Shown here in pieces: positions 25,937 through 34,422 of a stretch of 64,000 bases of DNA. The notes beneath the pieces were generated by a model. That model saw only the letters and a program-made list of their open reading frames with translations, did no database searches and was not told the origin of the DNA. The translations under genes and the position numbers were made by a program. The DNA comes from Mayfieldus sp963740555 (GTDB taxonomy: Bacteria > Actinomycetota > Thermoleophilia > Solirubrobacterales > 70-9): contig CAVUES010000003.1 in the NCBI GenBank assembly GCA_963740555.1, positions 124,001-188,000 of the forward strand. Reading direction: 5' to 3'. Position 1 is the stretch's first letter; every line of letters starts with the position of its first letter.

Positions 25937-26337
25937 CAGCCCGGCTCCACGCTGAGCGTGCCGATCGAGCTCTCGCCACCCGTGTAGTGCAGCTCGAGCT
26001 CGAACACGCCCTGCAGCTTGGCCGGGAAGTCGAAGCTGACGGTCCCGCCGGCCTTGACCGGCTTCAGGAAGTCATAGCCGTGGACGTGTACGTGGCCCTG
26101 AAGACGCGACTTGACCCGGAAGCGAACCGGGTTTCCGCTCGCCACCTTCAAACTCTGCTCCCCGCCCACCGGGTCGCCCTTCGCGTCGAGCACGATCAGC
26201 GGTGCTCCGCCGACCGCATTTCCGTTCAGTGTCTCCTTGCTCGAACCGCTCGAACCGCCACCTCGCAAGACCAGGAACAAAACGACCGCGACGGCGACCA
26301 ACAACATGCCGACGCCGATCCTCGTTCGATCTGACAT
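25936..26337 (-). CDS. Membrane-anchored cupredoxin-like protein
   Basis: 133 residues. N-terminal membrane helix (GVGMLLVAVAVVLFLVL), a Ser/Gly linker, then a beta-sandwich with VRFRVKSRLQGHVHVHGYDF and FPAKLQGVFELELHYTG. Clustered His (HVHVHGY and LELHY) suit a copper site, but the Cys of blue-copper proteins is absent. The domain should face outward. It is translationally linked to the polytopic membrane gene, and a second protein of the same design is encoded at 27.0-27.6 kb. Confidence 0.72.
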   Translation of the reverse strand: MSDRTRIGVGMLLVAVAVVLFLVLRGGGSSGSSKETLNGNAVGGAPLIVLDAKGDPVGGEQSLKVASGNPVRFRVKSRLQGHVHVHGYDFLKPVKAGGTVSFDFPAKLQGVFELELHYTGGESSIGTLSVEPG

Positions 26338-26415
26338 CTCAACTCCTTCGCTCGTCGCGCGCGCAGTCCTATCCGCGCACGCGGGATTACCGCCGCGGGC
26401 CGCGGCGGCGCAGCC

Positions 26416-27013
26416 TCAGCAGACGAGCGGCGGTGGACGCCGCGCGAGGCCGAAGGCGAGCGGGAGCGAGGCCAGCGGGACGAGGACCCATGAGAGCGCG
26501 ACGCTGTCATCGCACGATGCAGGCCGGCGCCGCGCACCGGGTTCGACCAGGGCAACCAGCGCCTCGAGCTTCGCCAGGCCTCCATCGAGCACCGTGCACA
26601 GGGCCCCGAACAGCATCGCCAGGGGCAGGGCGAGCCAACCCCCGGCACCGAGAACGGAGGCGATCCCGGAGGCGTGACCCGCGAACAGCATCCCCTCGGT
26701 CGTCTCCTGGGCCGCGAACACGACCGCGATCGAGATCGCATAGAGCAGGAGCCGCGGGCGAGGCGCGGCGATCGCAGGTGCCGGCGGGGCTCCGAAGCAG
26801 GGCCCGGATCAATCCTCCGGCGAAAGTCGCCAGACCGAAGGCGATCAATACCGGCAGCGCCTGGGACAGATAGGCGTGTCCCTGGCGCAGCAATTCCTCG
26901 TGGGCGCCGCCCCGGTAGGCGAGCAGGTAGCGGAGCTGGTGCACCGCCAGTGCCGCGAGAGCGATCAGGGCCGCGGAGCGTGCTACCGATCCTTGCCGGC
27001 GGGGCGCGGTCAT
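26416..27013 (-). pseudogene. Membrane protein gene split by a frameshift
   Basis: Two overlapping frames make one multi-helix protein. The upstream frame gives residues from the start at 27013 (SAALIALAALAVHQLRYLL, LPVLIAFGLATFAGGLIRAL) and then turns into low-complexity Arg-rich sequence. The downstream frame picks up (LLLYAISIAVVFAAQETTEG, GGWLALPLAMLFGALCTVLD, LSWVLVPLASLPLAFGLA) and stops at 26416. The join is near 26780-26800. The span is 598 nt, i.e. 199 codons plus one base. Either an assembly/sequencing indel or a real mutation. His/Glu in HQLRYLL and AAQETTEGMLFAGH suggest a metal-linked role with its operon neighbours. Confidence 0.7.
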
Positions 27014-27039
27014 CGCCGCGGGATTCTAGGCGCCGAAGG

Positions 27040-27570
27040 TCAGTGGCGGGCCACGTGCAGCGTCGCGACGTCGATGTGGGAGGTGGAGACGACGACCGGG
27101 TACTGACCGCGTTTCGACGCCTTGAACGAGACCAACGTCCGCCCCGGACCGACCGTGCGGCTGACGCCGTAGCCGGGGATCTCGATTCCGATCTGCGCGT
27201 CGGAGCCGACTACGAAACGGGCCCTGCTGCCCTGCTTGAAGTCGAGCCGCACCGGACCGCTCTGCGGCGGGGCGCCCCCGATGACCCGCACCAGCGGCAC
27301 CCTGCGGCCGCCGCCCAACGGGAGGCCCGGACGCGGCTTGCCCGTGTCCACGCCCGAGATCCGCGGCGCGTCGATCGTCCCCTCGCTGCCCTTGAACACG
27401 AAGACGGTTACCACCCCGATCCCGAGCAGCAGGCCGAGCCCAACACCGATGATCCGGTCCAGCCACCGCGAGGGGCGCTTCGCCGGCCCTGGGCCCGGGG
27501 GCCCGATCTTCCTCGGACGGTAAGGAGCCGGATCGCCGGCTTCGCTTTGCCCCTCCGCGGAGCGGGGCAC
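27040..27570 (-). CDS. Membrane-anchored beta-sandwich (cupredoxin-like) protein
   Basis: 176 residues: a Pro/Arg-rich cytoplasmic start, one membrane helix (IIGVGLGLLLGIGVVTVFVF, about 40-59), then an outward beta domain with RLDFKQGSRARFVVGSD, IGIEIPGYGVSRTVG and KRGQYPVVVSTSHIDVATLHV. Plan and strand pattern mirror the 25936 gene, so a duplicated origin is likely, but fewer His remain. Six nt separate it from the PqqC-like gene. Function unknown. Confidence 0.7.
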   Translation of the reverse strand: MPRSAEGQSEAGDPAPYRPRKIGPPGPGPAKRPSRWLDRIIGVGLGLLLGIGVVTVFVFKGSEGTIDAPRISGVDTGKPRPGLPLGGGRRVPLVRVIGGAPPQSGPVRLDFKQGSRARFVVGSDAQIGIEIPGYGVSRTVGPGRTLVSFKASKRGQYPVVVSTSHIDVATLHVARH

Positions 27571-27576
27571 CTGGAC

Positions 27577-28188
27577 CTAGACGCCGTCCAGCAGACGCCA
27601 GTTGGCGCGGAATGCGGACTCCGCGATGCCAACCAGAGCGTCCTCGTCGGCCCCCTGCATGTGGCGATCGATCAGCTCGCGATCCGTCTTGGCGTGTTCG
27701 ACGTCGAGGCTTTCGTGGACACGGAAGTAGGCGTTGCCGTCGCCATCGCCGACCCCGTAATGAGCGGCGAGCCCTTGGCGCTTGACACGCGCGATCTCGG
27801 GCTGTCCGCTCTCGATTGCGTAGAGGCGCACCAGCGAGCCGAGCAAGTCGTCCTCCGCCATCCAGGCGGCGACGCAAGCCTCGGTCTCGGGGGTGGGCTC
27901 GGCACCGACCTGGCCGCCCACCGACCCCACGAAGCCATCCCACAGCGCCACGTGATCGGCCTCCTCGGCAGCGTGCCGGCGCAGCTCGCCGCGCTCCGGC
28001 TCGGGCGCCGCCTCGGCCGCCTGTTCGGACAGCGTCGCGATCGCCTCGGTCGCGTGGCGGTACTGGCCGGCGTAGCTCGCCAGCTCCTCGCGACTCAACT
28101 CGCCCGCCGACCAGCGCAGGTAGAAGGGGTGCTGGAGCACGTCCCAGCGGGACCGAGCTTCTTCGATTCGCTGCCAGATGGTGTTCAC
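27577..28188 (-). CDS. TENA/PqqC-like haem-oxygenase-fold protein
   Basis: 203 residues, all-helical. HPFYLRWSAGELSREELASYAGQYRHATEAI and EEADHVALWDGFV match the haem-oxygenase-like TENA/PqqC/CADD group, and YFRVHESLDVEHAKTDREL supplies a later E/H set. Such proteins are either metal-free hydrolases or di-iron oxygenases; the E-x2-D/H pattern here (EEADH, HESLDVEH) favours a metal site. First gene of the 24.2-28.2 kb operon, so it may modify or supply a cofactor for the membrane proteins. Substrate unknown. Confidence 0.78.
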   Translation of the reverse strand: MNTIWQRIEEARSRWDVLQHPFYLRWSAGELSREELASYAGQYRHATEAIATLSEQAAEAAPEPERGELRRHAAEEADHVALWDGFVGSVGGQVGAEPTPETEACVAAWMAEDDLLGSLVRLYAIESGQPEIARVKRQGLAAHYGVGDGDGNAYFRVHESLDVEHAKTDRELIDRHMQGADEDALVGIAESAFRANWRLLDGV

Positions 28189-28238
28189 GTTGGCTCCCTC
28201 CTGATCGCTGATCGCTACCGAGCCGGCAGGATACCTGG

Positions 28239-29060
28239 GTGCGCCCCGGTCGCTCCGACATCGCCGTGCCCGATCTCCCCGCCGCGATCGACTGGGTCGG
28301 CGATCCGCCGCGCTCGATCTCCCAGCTGGCCGCCGCCGGGCCTGCCCTCGTCCATTTCTTCGACTTCGCGCAACTCAACAGCGTGCGGGCGATGCCGTAT
28401 GTGCGCGAATGGCACCGTCGCTATGCGGACGCGGGCCTGTCGGTGATCGGCGTGCAGGCTCCGCGCTTCCCGTTCGGCGCCGATCCCGACCTCGTCGCGG
28501 CCGCCCTGCGGCGCCTCGAGGTGTCCCATCCGGTCGCGATCGACGCCGAGCGCGAGATGTGGTTCGACTACGGCTGCAAGGGCTGGCCGAGCCTGTTCCT
28601 CTGGGGACGCGGCGGGGCGCTGCGCTGGTACCACTTTGGCGAGGGCGAGTACGGGGCGACCGAGGAGGCGATTCAGGAGGAACTGCGCGAAGCAGATGCC
28701 ATGCGCGAGCTGCCCGCTCCGATGGACCCGCTGCGGGCCAGCGACGCCGCCGGCGCCGCGGTGCTGGCGCCGACCCCGGAGCTGTTCCCCGGGGGCGAGG
28801 GCAGGCCGCTCGAGATGAAGCAGGGCAGCGATGCCCTGAGGGTGGAGTACGAGGCCGGCGGGGCCTACGCGACGATCGAGGGGTCGGGCGAGATCACGGT
28901 CGCGGTCGACGACGAGCGGGCCGAGAGGGTGCGAATCGAACAAGCCGCCCTTTACGAGCTGGCGCTCCATCGACGCCACGAGCGCCACAGCCTGACGGTC
29001 GAGTGGCTCTCCGGCGAGCCGCGGATCTGGAGCTTCAGCTTTGCCGCCGGGGTTCCGTGA
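28239..29060 (+). CDS. Thioredoxin-fold protein lacking the CxxC, DipZ C-terminal-like
   Basis: 273 residues. The thioredoxin half (about 25-160) follows DipZ/TlpA-type proteins: PALVHFFDFAQLNSVRAMPYV, GLSVIGVQAPRFPFG, HPVAIDAEREMWFDYGCKGWPSLFLW, HFGEGEYGATEEAIQ. The usual catalytic C-x-x-C after the 'FWD/TY' strand is replaced by LNSV, so it should not be a disulfide oxidoreductase. The C-terminal beta half (about 195-270) looks like the domain that follows thioredoxin in DipZ-like proteins. No signal peptide is visible. GTG start; its 3' end overlaps the transglutaminase gene by 26 nt tail to tail. Confidence 0.75.
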   Translation: MRPGRSDIAVPDLPAAIDWVGDPPRSISQLAAAGPALVHFFDFAQLNSVRAMPYVREWHRRYADAGLSVIGVQAPRFPFGADPDLVAAALRRLEVSHPVAIDAEREMWFDYGCKGWPSLFLWGRGGALRWYHFGEGEYGATEEAIQEELREADAMRELPAPMDPLRASDAAGAAVLAPTPELFPGGEGRPLEMKQGSDALRVEYEAGGAYATIEGSGEITVAVDDERAERVRIEQAALYELALHRRHERHSLTVEWLSGEPRIWSFSFAAGVP

Positions 29061-31293
29061 TCGACGCCGGGCCGCCGGGCGGCATCGCCAGCCAGCTGCG
29101 AATGCGCCCCCTCACTCCCAGCCTTGACCCGAAGGCGCGGCGCACGAGGCGGCGCTCGCGAGCGCTTGGCGCGGCGACCGAGGCGGCGCCGTATCGGCAT
29201 TGCCGCAGACGCGCCGCGTAATCGGCGGGCCTTGGGCCGACGCTTCCGCGCAGGCGGATCTCCAAAGACCGCAGCGTGACGCCGGGGCCCAGCGGCCGGC
29301 CAAAGCGCCCGACGGTCGTCTCCAGCTCGGCGGCCTGGGCCGCGACCAGCGCCTGCGGGGGCAGGGAGCGCCGCCGGGCGACGCGACGGGCGAAGAGGGC
29401 CAGGGGCGCCGTCGCGGCGGCGACGATCGCAAGCAATGCCAGCCAGGAGAACGCGAGCGAGTCACCGCCACCCTGGCCGCGGGCCCGCCCCTTCCCGGCC
29501 GCAAGGGCGCGGCCGCGCTTGATACCGGTGCGGCGCAGACGCCGTGTGGGGCCAGCGCCGGAGGCAAGCCCGCTGCTGCGCGAGATTGCGGGGGCGGCGG
29601 ACGGCGTCGGGTCGAACGTCACCCAGCCGATGCCGTTGAAGTAGACCTCGACCCAGGAATGGGCGTCGAAGTCGCTCACCACGTAGCCCCCTCCGGTGCG
29701 CTCGCCGGGAGCGAACCCGCCCACGACACGGGCCGGGATCCCGTCCATCCGCAGCATCAGCGCCATCGCGCCCGAGAACTGCTGGCAGTAGCCGATCCTG
29801 TCTCTGAACAGGAAGGCACGCAGGGGAAAAACGCGAGGCGGCGGCGATTCGCTGTAGACGTAGTTGGCTCGCAGATACCGCTGCACCGCCTCGACAACGT
29901 CGTAGGCGGTCGGTTGACCGGCGGCCAGGCCTCGCGCCAGCCGGGAGACGCCCGCGTAGGGTGACTTCTCGAGACCGGGCGAGACCGAGGCGCCCACGCC
30001 TCCGCGAAGCGGCACGGTCACGGCGTTGAGCGTCACGGCGACTGGCCGGGAATGCAGGGGGACCGCTGGCGGCTCGACAGGGCCCAGATGCGGCATGTCG
30101 ACCGTGGTGTAGCGCGACAGCTGACGTGGGTAGGTGCCCTCCGAGGCGCGCATCTGGCCTGGGGAAGGCTCGGGGTCGTAGGCGCGGATCGAGTAGGAGT
30201 CGCCATCGCCCAGCGCGCTGCGCAGGTATACCCCCTGTGGAGTCATTTTCGCACCGTCGACTCCCGAGACCGACAACACGGTCCCGGTCCCGACCAGCAG
30301 CTGGCTGCTCAGGGCGCGGACGTCGAACCGGCCGTTGACCACCCATTTCCGGTTAAGCGAGGTGGCGGGGGTGCCGTCGCGTCGCAGGGGCAGGTCGACC
30401 CCCCGCCCCGCCGTGGAGCCGACCCAGCTGAGGCCGTTGAACTGATCGAGCACCTCGGTGGCCCAGTAGTGGGGGGCCGCACTCTGCACAGCGACCAGAG
30501 CGCGCCCGTTGCGGCTCCAGTCCAGGGGCCCGTAGGTGTGGTTCCAGTCGAACGATTCGGTCTTGTCGAGCGGCGAGCCGCCCCAATCCCAGTGGCGGTA
30601 GTCGATCCACGGCTTCGACCCGTCCAGCCGGGAAGCGATCGGAACCGCCAGCAACGCGACGACGACGACCAGCGCCACGGAGGTCAGGGCTGGACGGCGG
30701 TCGAGCGCCGGCGACCAGATCCAGGACGCGATCAGCGCGAACAGCACCGCGCCACGCAGCAGCGGTTCGCCCGGTTGGCTGACCGTGACCGCGATCGCGT
30801 AGGCGACCAGCAGGACGAGCAGCCCGATGCGCCGCCGCCAGCCCCCCGAGCGGCCGGATGGCCAGAAGATCAGGCCTGTGGCGAGCGCCAGCAGCGGAGC
30901 GAGCGCCAGCAGAAGGGCAAGGCGCGACCACGCGTCTGCACCCGCATATGGGTAGTCCGCACGACCCAACGAGCCGATCCCGCCCCCGAGGTCGCTCAGG
31001 AGCTCCGCCCATCCGGATGGAAGCAGCAGGCGGGCCGGGAGACCAAGCGCGAGCGCGACGCCGGCCGCGACTCCCAGAGCGGCGAGCGCCGCCAACGCGA
31101 AAGCAATCCAGCTCGATCGGGCCCGCGCGGCGATCGCGGCCAGCGCCGCGGCGCCCGCGACAGCGCAGAGCACGGCGATCCCGGTGCGCCCGATCGGCGG
31201 GTCCTTCACCAGCGCCACCCAGCTCGTGGACGTGAACGCGGCGAGCGCCGCGAAGACCGCAAGCCTGATACGGGTGACCGCCGCCTCGCTCAT
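29035..31293 (-). CDS. TgpA-like membrane transglutaminase
   Basis: 752 residues. About six N-terminal membrane helices (to about 225), an extracytoplasmic region with a transglutaminase-like core: Cys in RIGYCQQFSGAMALMLR, His in DFDAHSWVEVYFNGIGW, Asp in VTFDPTPSAAP; then a C-terminal helix (SWLALLAIVAAATAPLALFA) and cytoplasmic tail. Third gene of the MoxR-DUF58-transglutaminase triad, linked to DUF58 by an ATGA overlap. The real start is ATG 31293; the longer frame to 31608 is a shadow of the DUF58 gene. Function of such triads is only partly known (envelope or metalloprotein maturation). Confidence 0.88.
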   Translation of the reverse strand: MSEAAVTRIRLAVFAALAAFTSTSWVALVKDPPIGRTGIAVLCAVAGAAALAAIAARARSSWIAFALAALAALGVAAGVALALGLPARLLLPSGWAELLSDLGGGIGSLGRADYPYAGADAWSRLALLLALAPLLALATGLIFWPSGRSGGWRRRIGLLVLLVAYAIAVTVSQPGEPLLRGAVLFALIASWIWSPALDRRPALTSVALVVVVALLAVPIASRLDGSKPWIDYRHWDWGGSPLDKTESFDWNHTYGPLDWSRNGRALVAVQSAAPHYWATEVLDQFNGLSWVGSTAGRGVDLPLRRDGTPATSLNRKWVVNGRFDVRALSSQLLVGTGTVLSVSGVDGAKMTPQGVYLRSALGDGDSYSIRAYDPEPSPGQMRASEGTYPRQLSRYTTVDMPHLGPVEPPAVPLHSRPVAVTLNAVTVPLRGGVGASVSPGLEKSPYAGVSRLARGLAAGQPTAYDVVEAVQRYLRANYVYSESPPPRVFPLRAFLFRDRIGYCQQFSGAMALMLRMDGIPARVVGGFAPGERTGGGYVVSDFDAHSWVEVYFNGIGWVTFDPTPSAAPAISRSSGLASGAGPTRRLRRTGIKRGRALAAGKGRARGQGGGDSLAFSWLALLAIVAAATAPLALFARRVARRRSLPPQALVAAQAAELETTVGRFGRPLGPGVTLRSLEIRLRGSVGPRPADYAARLRQCRYGAASVAAPSARERRLVRRAFGSRLGVRGRIRSWLAMPPGGPASITEPRRQS

Positions 31294-32390
31294 GCCGCCC
31301 TCGCCGAGACGCGGTCGCGAACCCGCGGCCGCAGGGTCCTCCCGCGGCAACCGGCGACCGCGAAAGCGTCGGAGCCGCGCGGATCTCCGGGCGTGACCAG
31401 ATAGCCGCCCGCGACCCCAGCCGCGGCCGCGGCGGCGCGGGCATTCGCTGCGGCGCTCACCCAGCAAACAACCGAGGCCCGATGGGTCAGCGCCGGAGGC
31501 CGCCTCGACTTCTCGACCAGCGCCAGGCGGGCGTGCAGGCCCGGCCAGGAGCGCAGGCTTCGGTCCACGCGGCTCGGACGGAGCTCCCCGGGCAGCAGCA
31601 GGCTGCATCCGCCGGTTCTAGCCAGGTGGACGCAGAGCGAGGCGGCCGCCCGGACCGCGCGGTCGAGGCCATCGCGGCCCTCTGGTTGATGCGCGTCGAG
31701 CACGACAAGCGGCTCCAGGCCGCCGCCCGAGACCAGTCGATGCTCGATCAGCTCGCCGCCGCGGGCGACGCTTCGCCAGTGGATTCGAGATGCGGGACTG
31801 CCGACCCGGTAAGGGCGCAGGCCGTCGAGCTCGAAGTCGACCGCCTCGGCGTCCAGCCCGCCGTCTTCACCTGGCCCGCCGCCGTCGCCCGCCTGGTGCG
31901 ACAGCTGGCCGCTCAACGCCGGGGCCGAGACCGCCTCCACCCTGGGCAGGACCAGCACCTCGCGCCCCTCTGTCCCGCGCACTCTGGCGACCCGAAGCCC
32001 AAAGGGGTCGCCGATCTCCAACGTGACCGCGGGAAGCTGGTGGCGTCCGCGCCGCTCGAAGGACGTCTCGGCTTCGAGTTCGCCCCCGAATCGAGTGCCG
32101 ATTGGCAGCGGCTGGTCGAGCAGCGGGTCGATCAGCCGCCCGGCAGGAGCCGAAACGCGACCGTGATGAACGCGAGTGACCAGCGGGTATGACGCGCCCT
32201 CGACGACGCTCCAGGCCCCGGAGAGGCGCTCGACCGAGGCACCGTGCGCCGCCAGGCGCACCCAGACGGCGGCGGCGCCGGAGAGCAGCGCCAGTCCGAT
32301 CGCCGGCACGTAGAGCGAGGGTGAGTCGAACGCAGCCCCGGCGAAAAGCAGCGCCGCCGCGAGCAAGCCGGTGGCGCGCATCCGAGTCAT
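31290..32390 (-). CDS. DUF58 protein (von Willebrand A-like)
   Basis: 366 residues. Two N-terminal membrane helices (about 8-48), a beta-rich middle and the DUF58 block RPYRVGSPASRIHWRSVARG (about 195-215), followed by HRLVSGGGLEPLVVLDAH, the start of the vWA-like fold. Partner of MoxR ATPases; thought to act as an adaptor for chaperone-like remodelling. It lies 7 nt after the MoxR gene and overlaps the transglutaminase start. Confidence 0.88.
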   Translation of the reverse strand: MTRMRATGLLAAALLFAGAAFDSPSLYVPAIGLALLSGAAAVWVRLAAHGASVERLSGAWSVVEGASYPLVTRVHHGRVSAPAGRLIDPLLDQPLPIGTRFGGELEAETSFERRGRHQLPAVTLEIGDPFGLRVARVRGTEGREVLVLPRVEAVSAPALSGQLSHQAGDGGGPGEDGGLDAEAVDFELDGLRPYRVGSPASRIHWRSVARGGELIEHRLVSGGGLEPLVVLDAHQPEGRDGLDRAVRAAASLCVHLARTGGCSLLLPGELRPSRVDRSLRSWPGLHARLALVEKSRRPPALTHRASVVCWVSAAANARAAAAAAGVAGGYLVTPGDPRGSDAFAVAGCRGRTLRPRVRDRVSARAA

Positions 32391-32397
32391 TGGCGTC

Positions 32398-33348
32398 TCA
32401 GAGGGCCGAGACCCGCTCCAGCGCCGACGCGATCACCGCGCCGCGGTCCTCCGGCGCCGCCCCCGGCCTCAGCAGCAGGCGATGCTCGAGGGCCGAATGG
32501 GCGAGCGACTGGACATCGTCGGGGAGCACGTGGTCGCGCCCATCCATCGCCGCCAACGCCTTCGAGGCCCTGAACAGCAGCAGCCCGGCTCGCGGGCTGG
32601 CCCCGAGCTCGACCCGTGCGTCTCGCCGCGTGGCCTCGCAGAGGGCGACTATGTAACGCCGCAGGGGCTCGCTGGCATGTACCGACGCGACCAGCTTCTG
32701 AATCGCCGTCAGCGCCGCCAGGTCGGTTACCGGGCCGAGATCGAGGACCCGGTCGCGCTCCGCCTGCTCGGACAGCATCTCTGCCTCATCGTCCGCGTCC
32801 GGGTAGCCGAGCGCGATGCAGATCATGAATCGGTCGAGCTGCGCCTCCGGCAGCGGATAGGTGCCCTCGTACTCGACCGGGTTCTGGGTCGCGACGACGA
32901 GGAACGGCCGGGCCAGCTCATGGCTCTGGCCCTCGACCGTGACTCGGCCCTCCTGCATGCACTCCAGAAGCCCCGACTGGGTCTTGGGCGACGCGCGGTT
33001 GATCTCGTCGACCAGCACCACGTTTGCGAACACCGGGCCGGGATGAAACTCGAAGCGCGACTCGCGCTGGTTGAACACGTTGGCGCCGACCACGTCGGCG
33101 GGGAGAAGATCGACCGTGCATTGGATGCGCGCGTATTCGGCATCGATGGAGCGGGCGAGGGCCCGTGCCAGCGCCGTCTTCCCCACCCCGGGAGGGTCTT
33201 CGATCAGAACGTGGCCCTCGGCCAGCAGCGCCGCCAACAGGTCGCGCAGCACCCCGTCGGAGACCTTGACCGCCGTGGTGATGTTGGTGCGGAGCCGATC
33301 CGCCAGCTCGACCACCGCTGACGGATCGAGCTTCGGCATGGTGGCCAT
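32398..33348 (-). CDS. MoxR-family AAA+ ATPase
   Basis: 316 residues. Walker A EDPPGVGKTALARALAR (about 50), Walker B NVVLVDEINRASPKTQ, sensor 1 VVATQNPVEYEGTYPLPEAQ and arginine-rich end SPRAGLLLFRASKA: the complete MoxR signature. First gene of the MoxR-DUF58-transglutaminase operon. It probably uses ATP to remodel or assemble an envelope-associated complex with the next two products. Confidence 0.93.
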   Translation of the reverse strand: MATMPKLDPSAVVELADRLRTNITTAVKVSDGVLRDLLAALLAEGHVLIEDPPGVGKTALARALARSIDAEYARIQCTVDLLPADVVGANVFNQRESRFEFHPGPVFANVVLVDEINRASPKTQSGLLECMQEGRVTVEGQSHELARPFLVVATQNPVEYEGTYPLPEAQLDRFMICIALGYPDADDEAEMLSEQAERDRVLDLGPVTDLAALTAIQKLVASVHASEPLRRYIVALCEATRRDARVELGASPRAGLLLFRASKALAAMDGRDHVLPDDVQSLAHSALEHRLLLRPGAAPEDRGAVIASALERVSAL

Positions 33349-33368
33349 TCCCGAATGGTAGGTGCTCG

Positions 33369-34352
33369 CTACGCCCGGGCGGCCAACTCCTCGCGGATCT
33401 CTTTCGGAAGCATGAAACGCACGTCCTCGTCGACCGTGCGCAGCTCGGAGACCTCATCCGCCCCACGCTCGCGGAACAGGTCGACCAGGCTCTCGACCAG
33501 CTCCTCCGGCGCGCTCGCGCCGGATGTGATGCCAACCGTCTGCACGCCCTCCAGCCACCGGTCCTGGACCTGGAGGTGGTTGTCGATCAGATGCGAGGCG
33601 GCGCCGTGCTCGCGAGCCACCTCGACCAGGCGGTTGGAATTCGACGAGTTGGTGGACCCGATCACCAGCACCAGCTCGCACTCGCGGGCGAGCTGCTTGA
33701 CCGCGATCTGGCGGTTGGTGGTCGCGTAACAGATGTCGTCTGACTTCGGGCTGAGGATCTTCGGAAACCGAGCCCGGAGGCGCTCGATGATCTGCGTCGT
33801 CTCGTCGACCGACAGCGTCGTCTGGGTGATGAACGCGACCTTGTCGGGGTCTGCGATCCGCAGCTCGTCGACTTCGTCGATGCTTTGCACGAGGACGATG
33901 CTGTCGGGCGCCTCGCCGGTCGTCCCCTCGACCTCCTCGTGGCCGGCATGGCCGATGAGGACGATCGTGTAGCCCTCGGCGGCGAACTTTCGCGCCTCGA
34001 CGTGGACCTTTGTGACCAGCGGGCAGGTTGCGTCGATGGTTCGCAGGTCGCGCTGCTCCGCATTGGCGTGAACCGAGGGCGCGACGCCGTGTGCCGAGAA
34101 GACGACCATCTCCCCTTCAGGGACCTCGGTCTCCTGGTCGACGAAGACCGCGCCGCGCTTGCTCAGCTCCTCCACCACATGCTTGTTGTGGACGATCTCC
34201 TTGCGCACGTAGATCGGCGGCCCGTAAAGGTCGAGGGCTTGCTCGACCGCCTGCACGGCCCGGTCGACGCCCGCGCAGTAACCGCGCGGGGCCGCGAGCA
34301 GAACCTTCTTCGGGGCCGGCTTGGCGGCGGCCCCAGTCGCCGAGGAGGACAT
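33369..34352 (-). CDS. ispH: 4-hydroxy-3-methylbut-2-enyl diphosphate reductase IspH
   Basis: 327 residues. The three [4Fe-4S] cysteines are in APRGYCAGVDRAV, DATCPLVTKVH and DDICYATTNRQ; HNKHVVEEL, GHAGHEEVEGTTGE and SNSNRLVEVA are further IspH blocks. Last step of the MEP isoprenoid pathway, a client of the Suf system. ATG 34352 is chosen since the frame to 34502 is not protein-like and would overlap the divergent wax-ester synthase gene. Confidence 0.95.
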   Translation of the reverse strand: MSSSATGAAAKPAPKKVLLAAPRGYCAGVDRAVQAVEQALDLYGPPIYVRKEIVHNKHVVEELSKRGAVFVDQETEVPEGEMVVFSAHGVAPSVHANAEQRDLRTIDATCPLVTKVHVEARKFAAEGYTIVLIGHAGHEEVEGTTGEAPDSIVLVQSIDEVDELRIADPDKVAFITQTTLSVDETTQIIERLRARFPKILSPKSDDICYATTNRQIAVKQLARECELVLVIGSTNSSNSNRLVEVAREHGAASHLIDNHLQVQDRWLEGVQTVGITSGASAPEELVESLVDLFRERGADEVSELRTVDEDVRFMLPKEIREELAARA

Positions 34353-34406
34353 CGCAGCAAAGGGTAGCGGGGGACCGAATCGACCAAATTGCCTGCTCAG
34401 CGGCGC

Positions 34407-34412
34407 TAGGGT
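34407..34412 (+). promoter_or_regulatory. -10 element of the wax-ester synthase gene
   Basis: TAGGGT 10 nt before ATG 34423, no SD. Supports that start over the in-frame ATG at 34321. Confidence 0.35.
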
Positions 34413-34422
34413 ACGAGCCAAG

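Noticed and set aside
24476..25987. 503-codon plus-strand open frame
   Set aside because: Antisense to the 12-helix membrane gene; the product is a charged string with no domain, while the minus strand gives clear membrane helices.
26674..28446. 590-codon plus-strand frame
   Set aside because: Crosses several well-supported minus-strand genes and the spacer; no recognisable fold.
31294..31608. N-terminal extension of the transglutaminase
   Set aside because: Shadow of the DUF58 gene; ATG 31293 gives a proper first membrane helix and an ATGA overlap.
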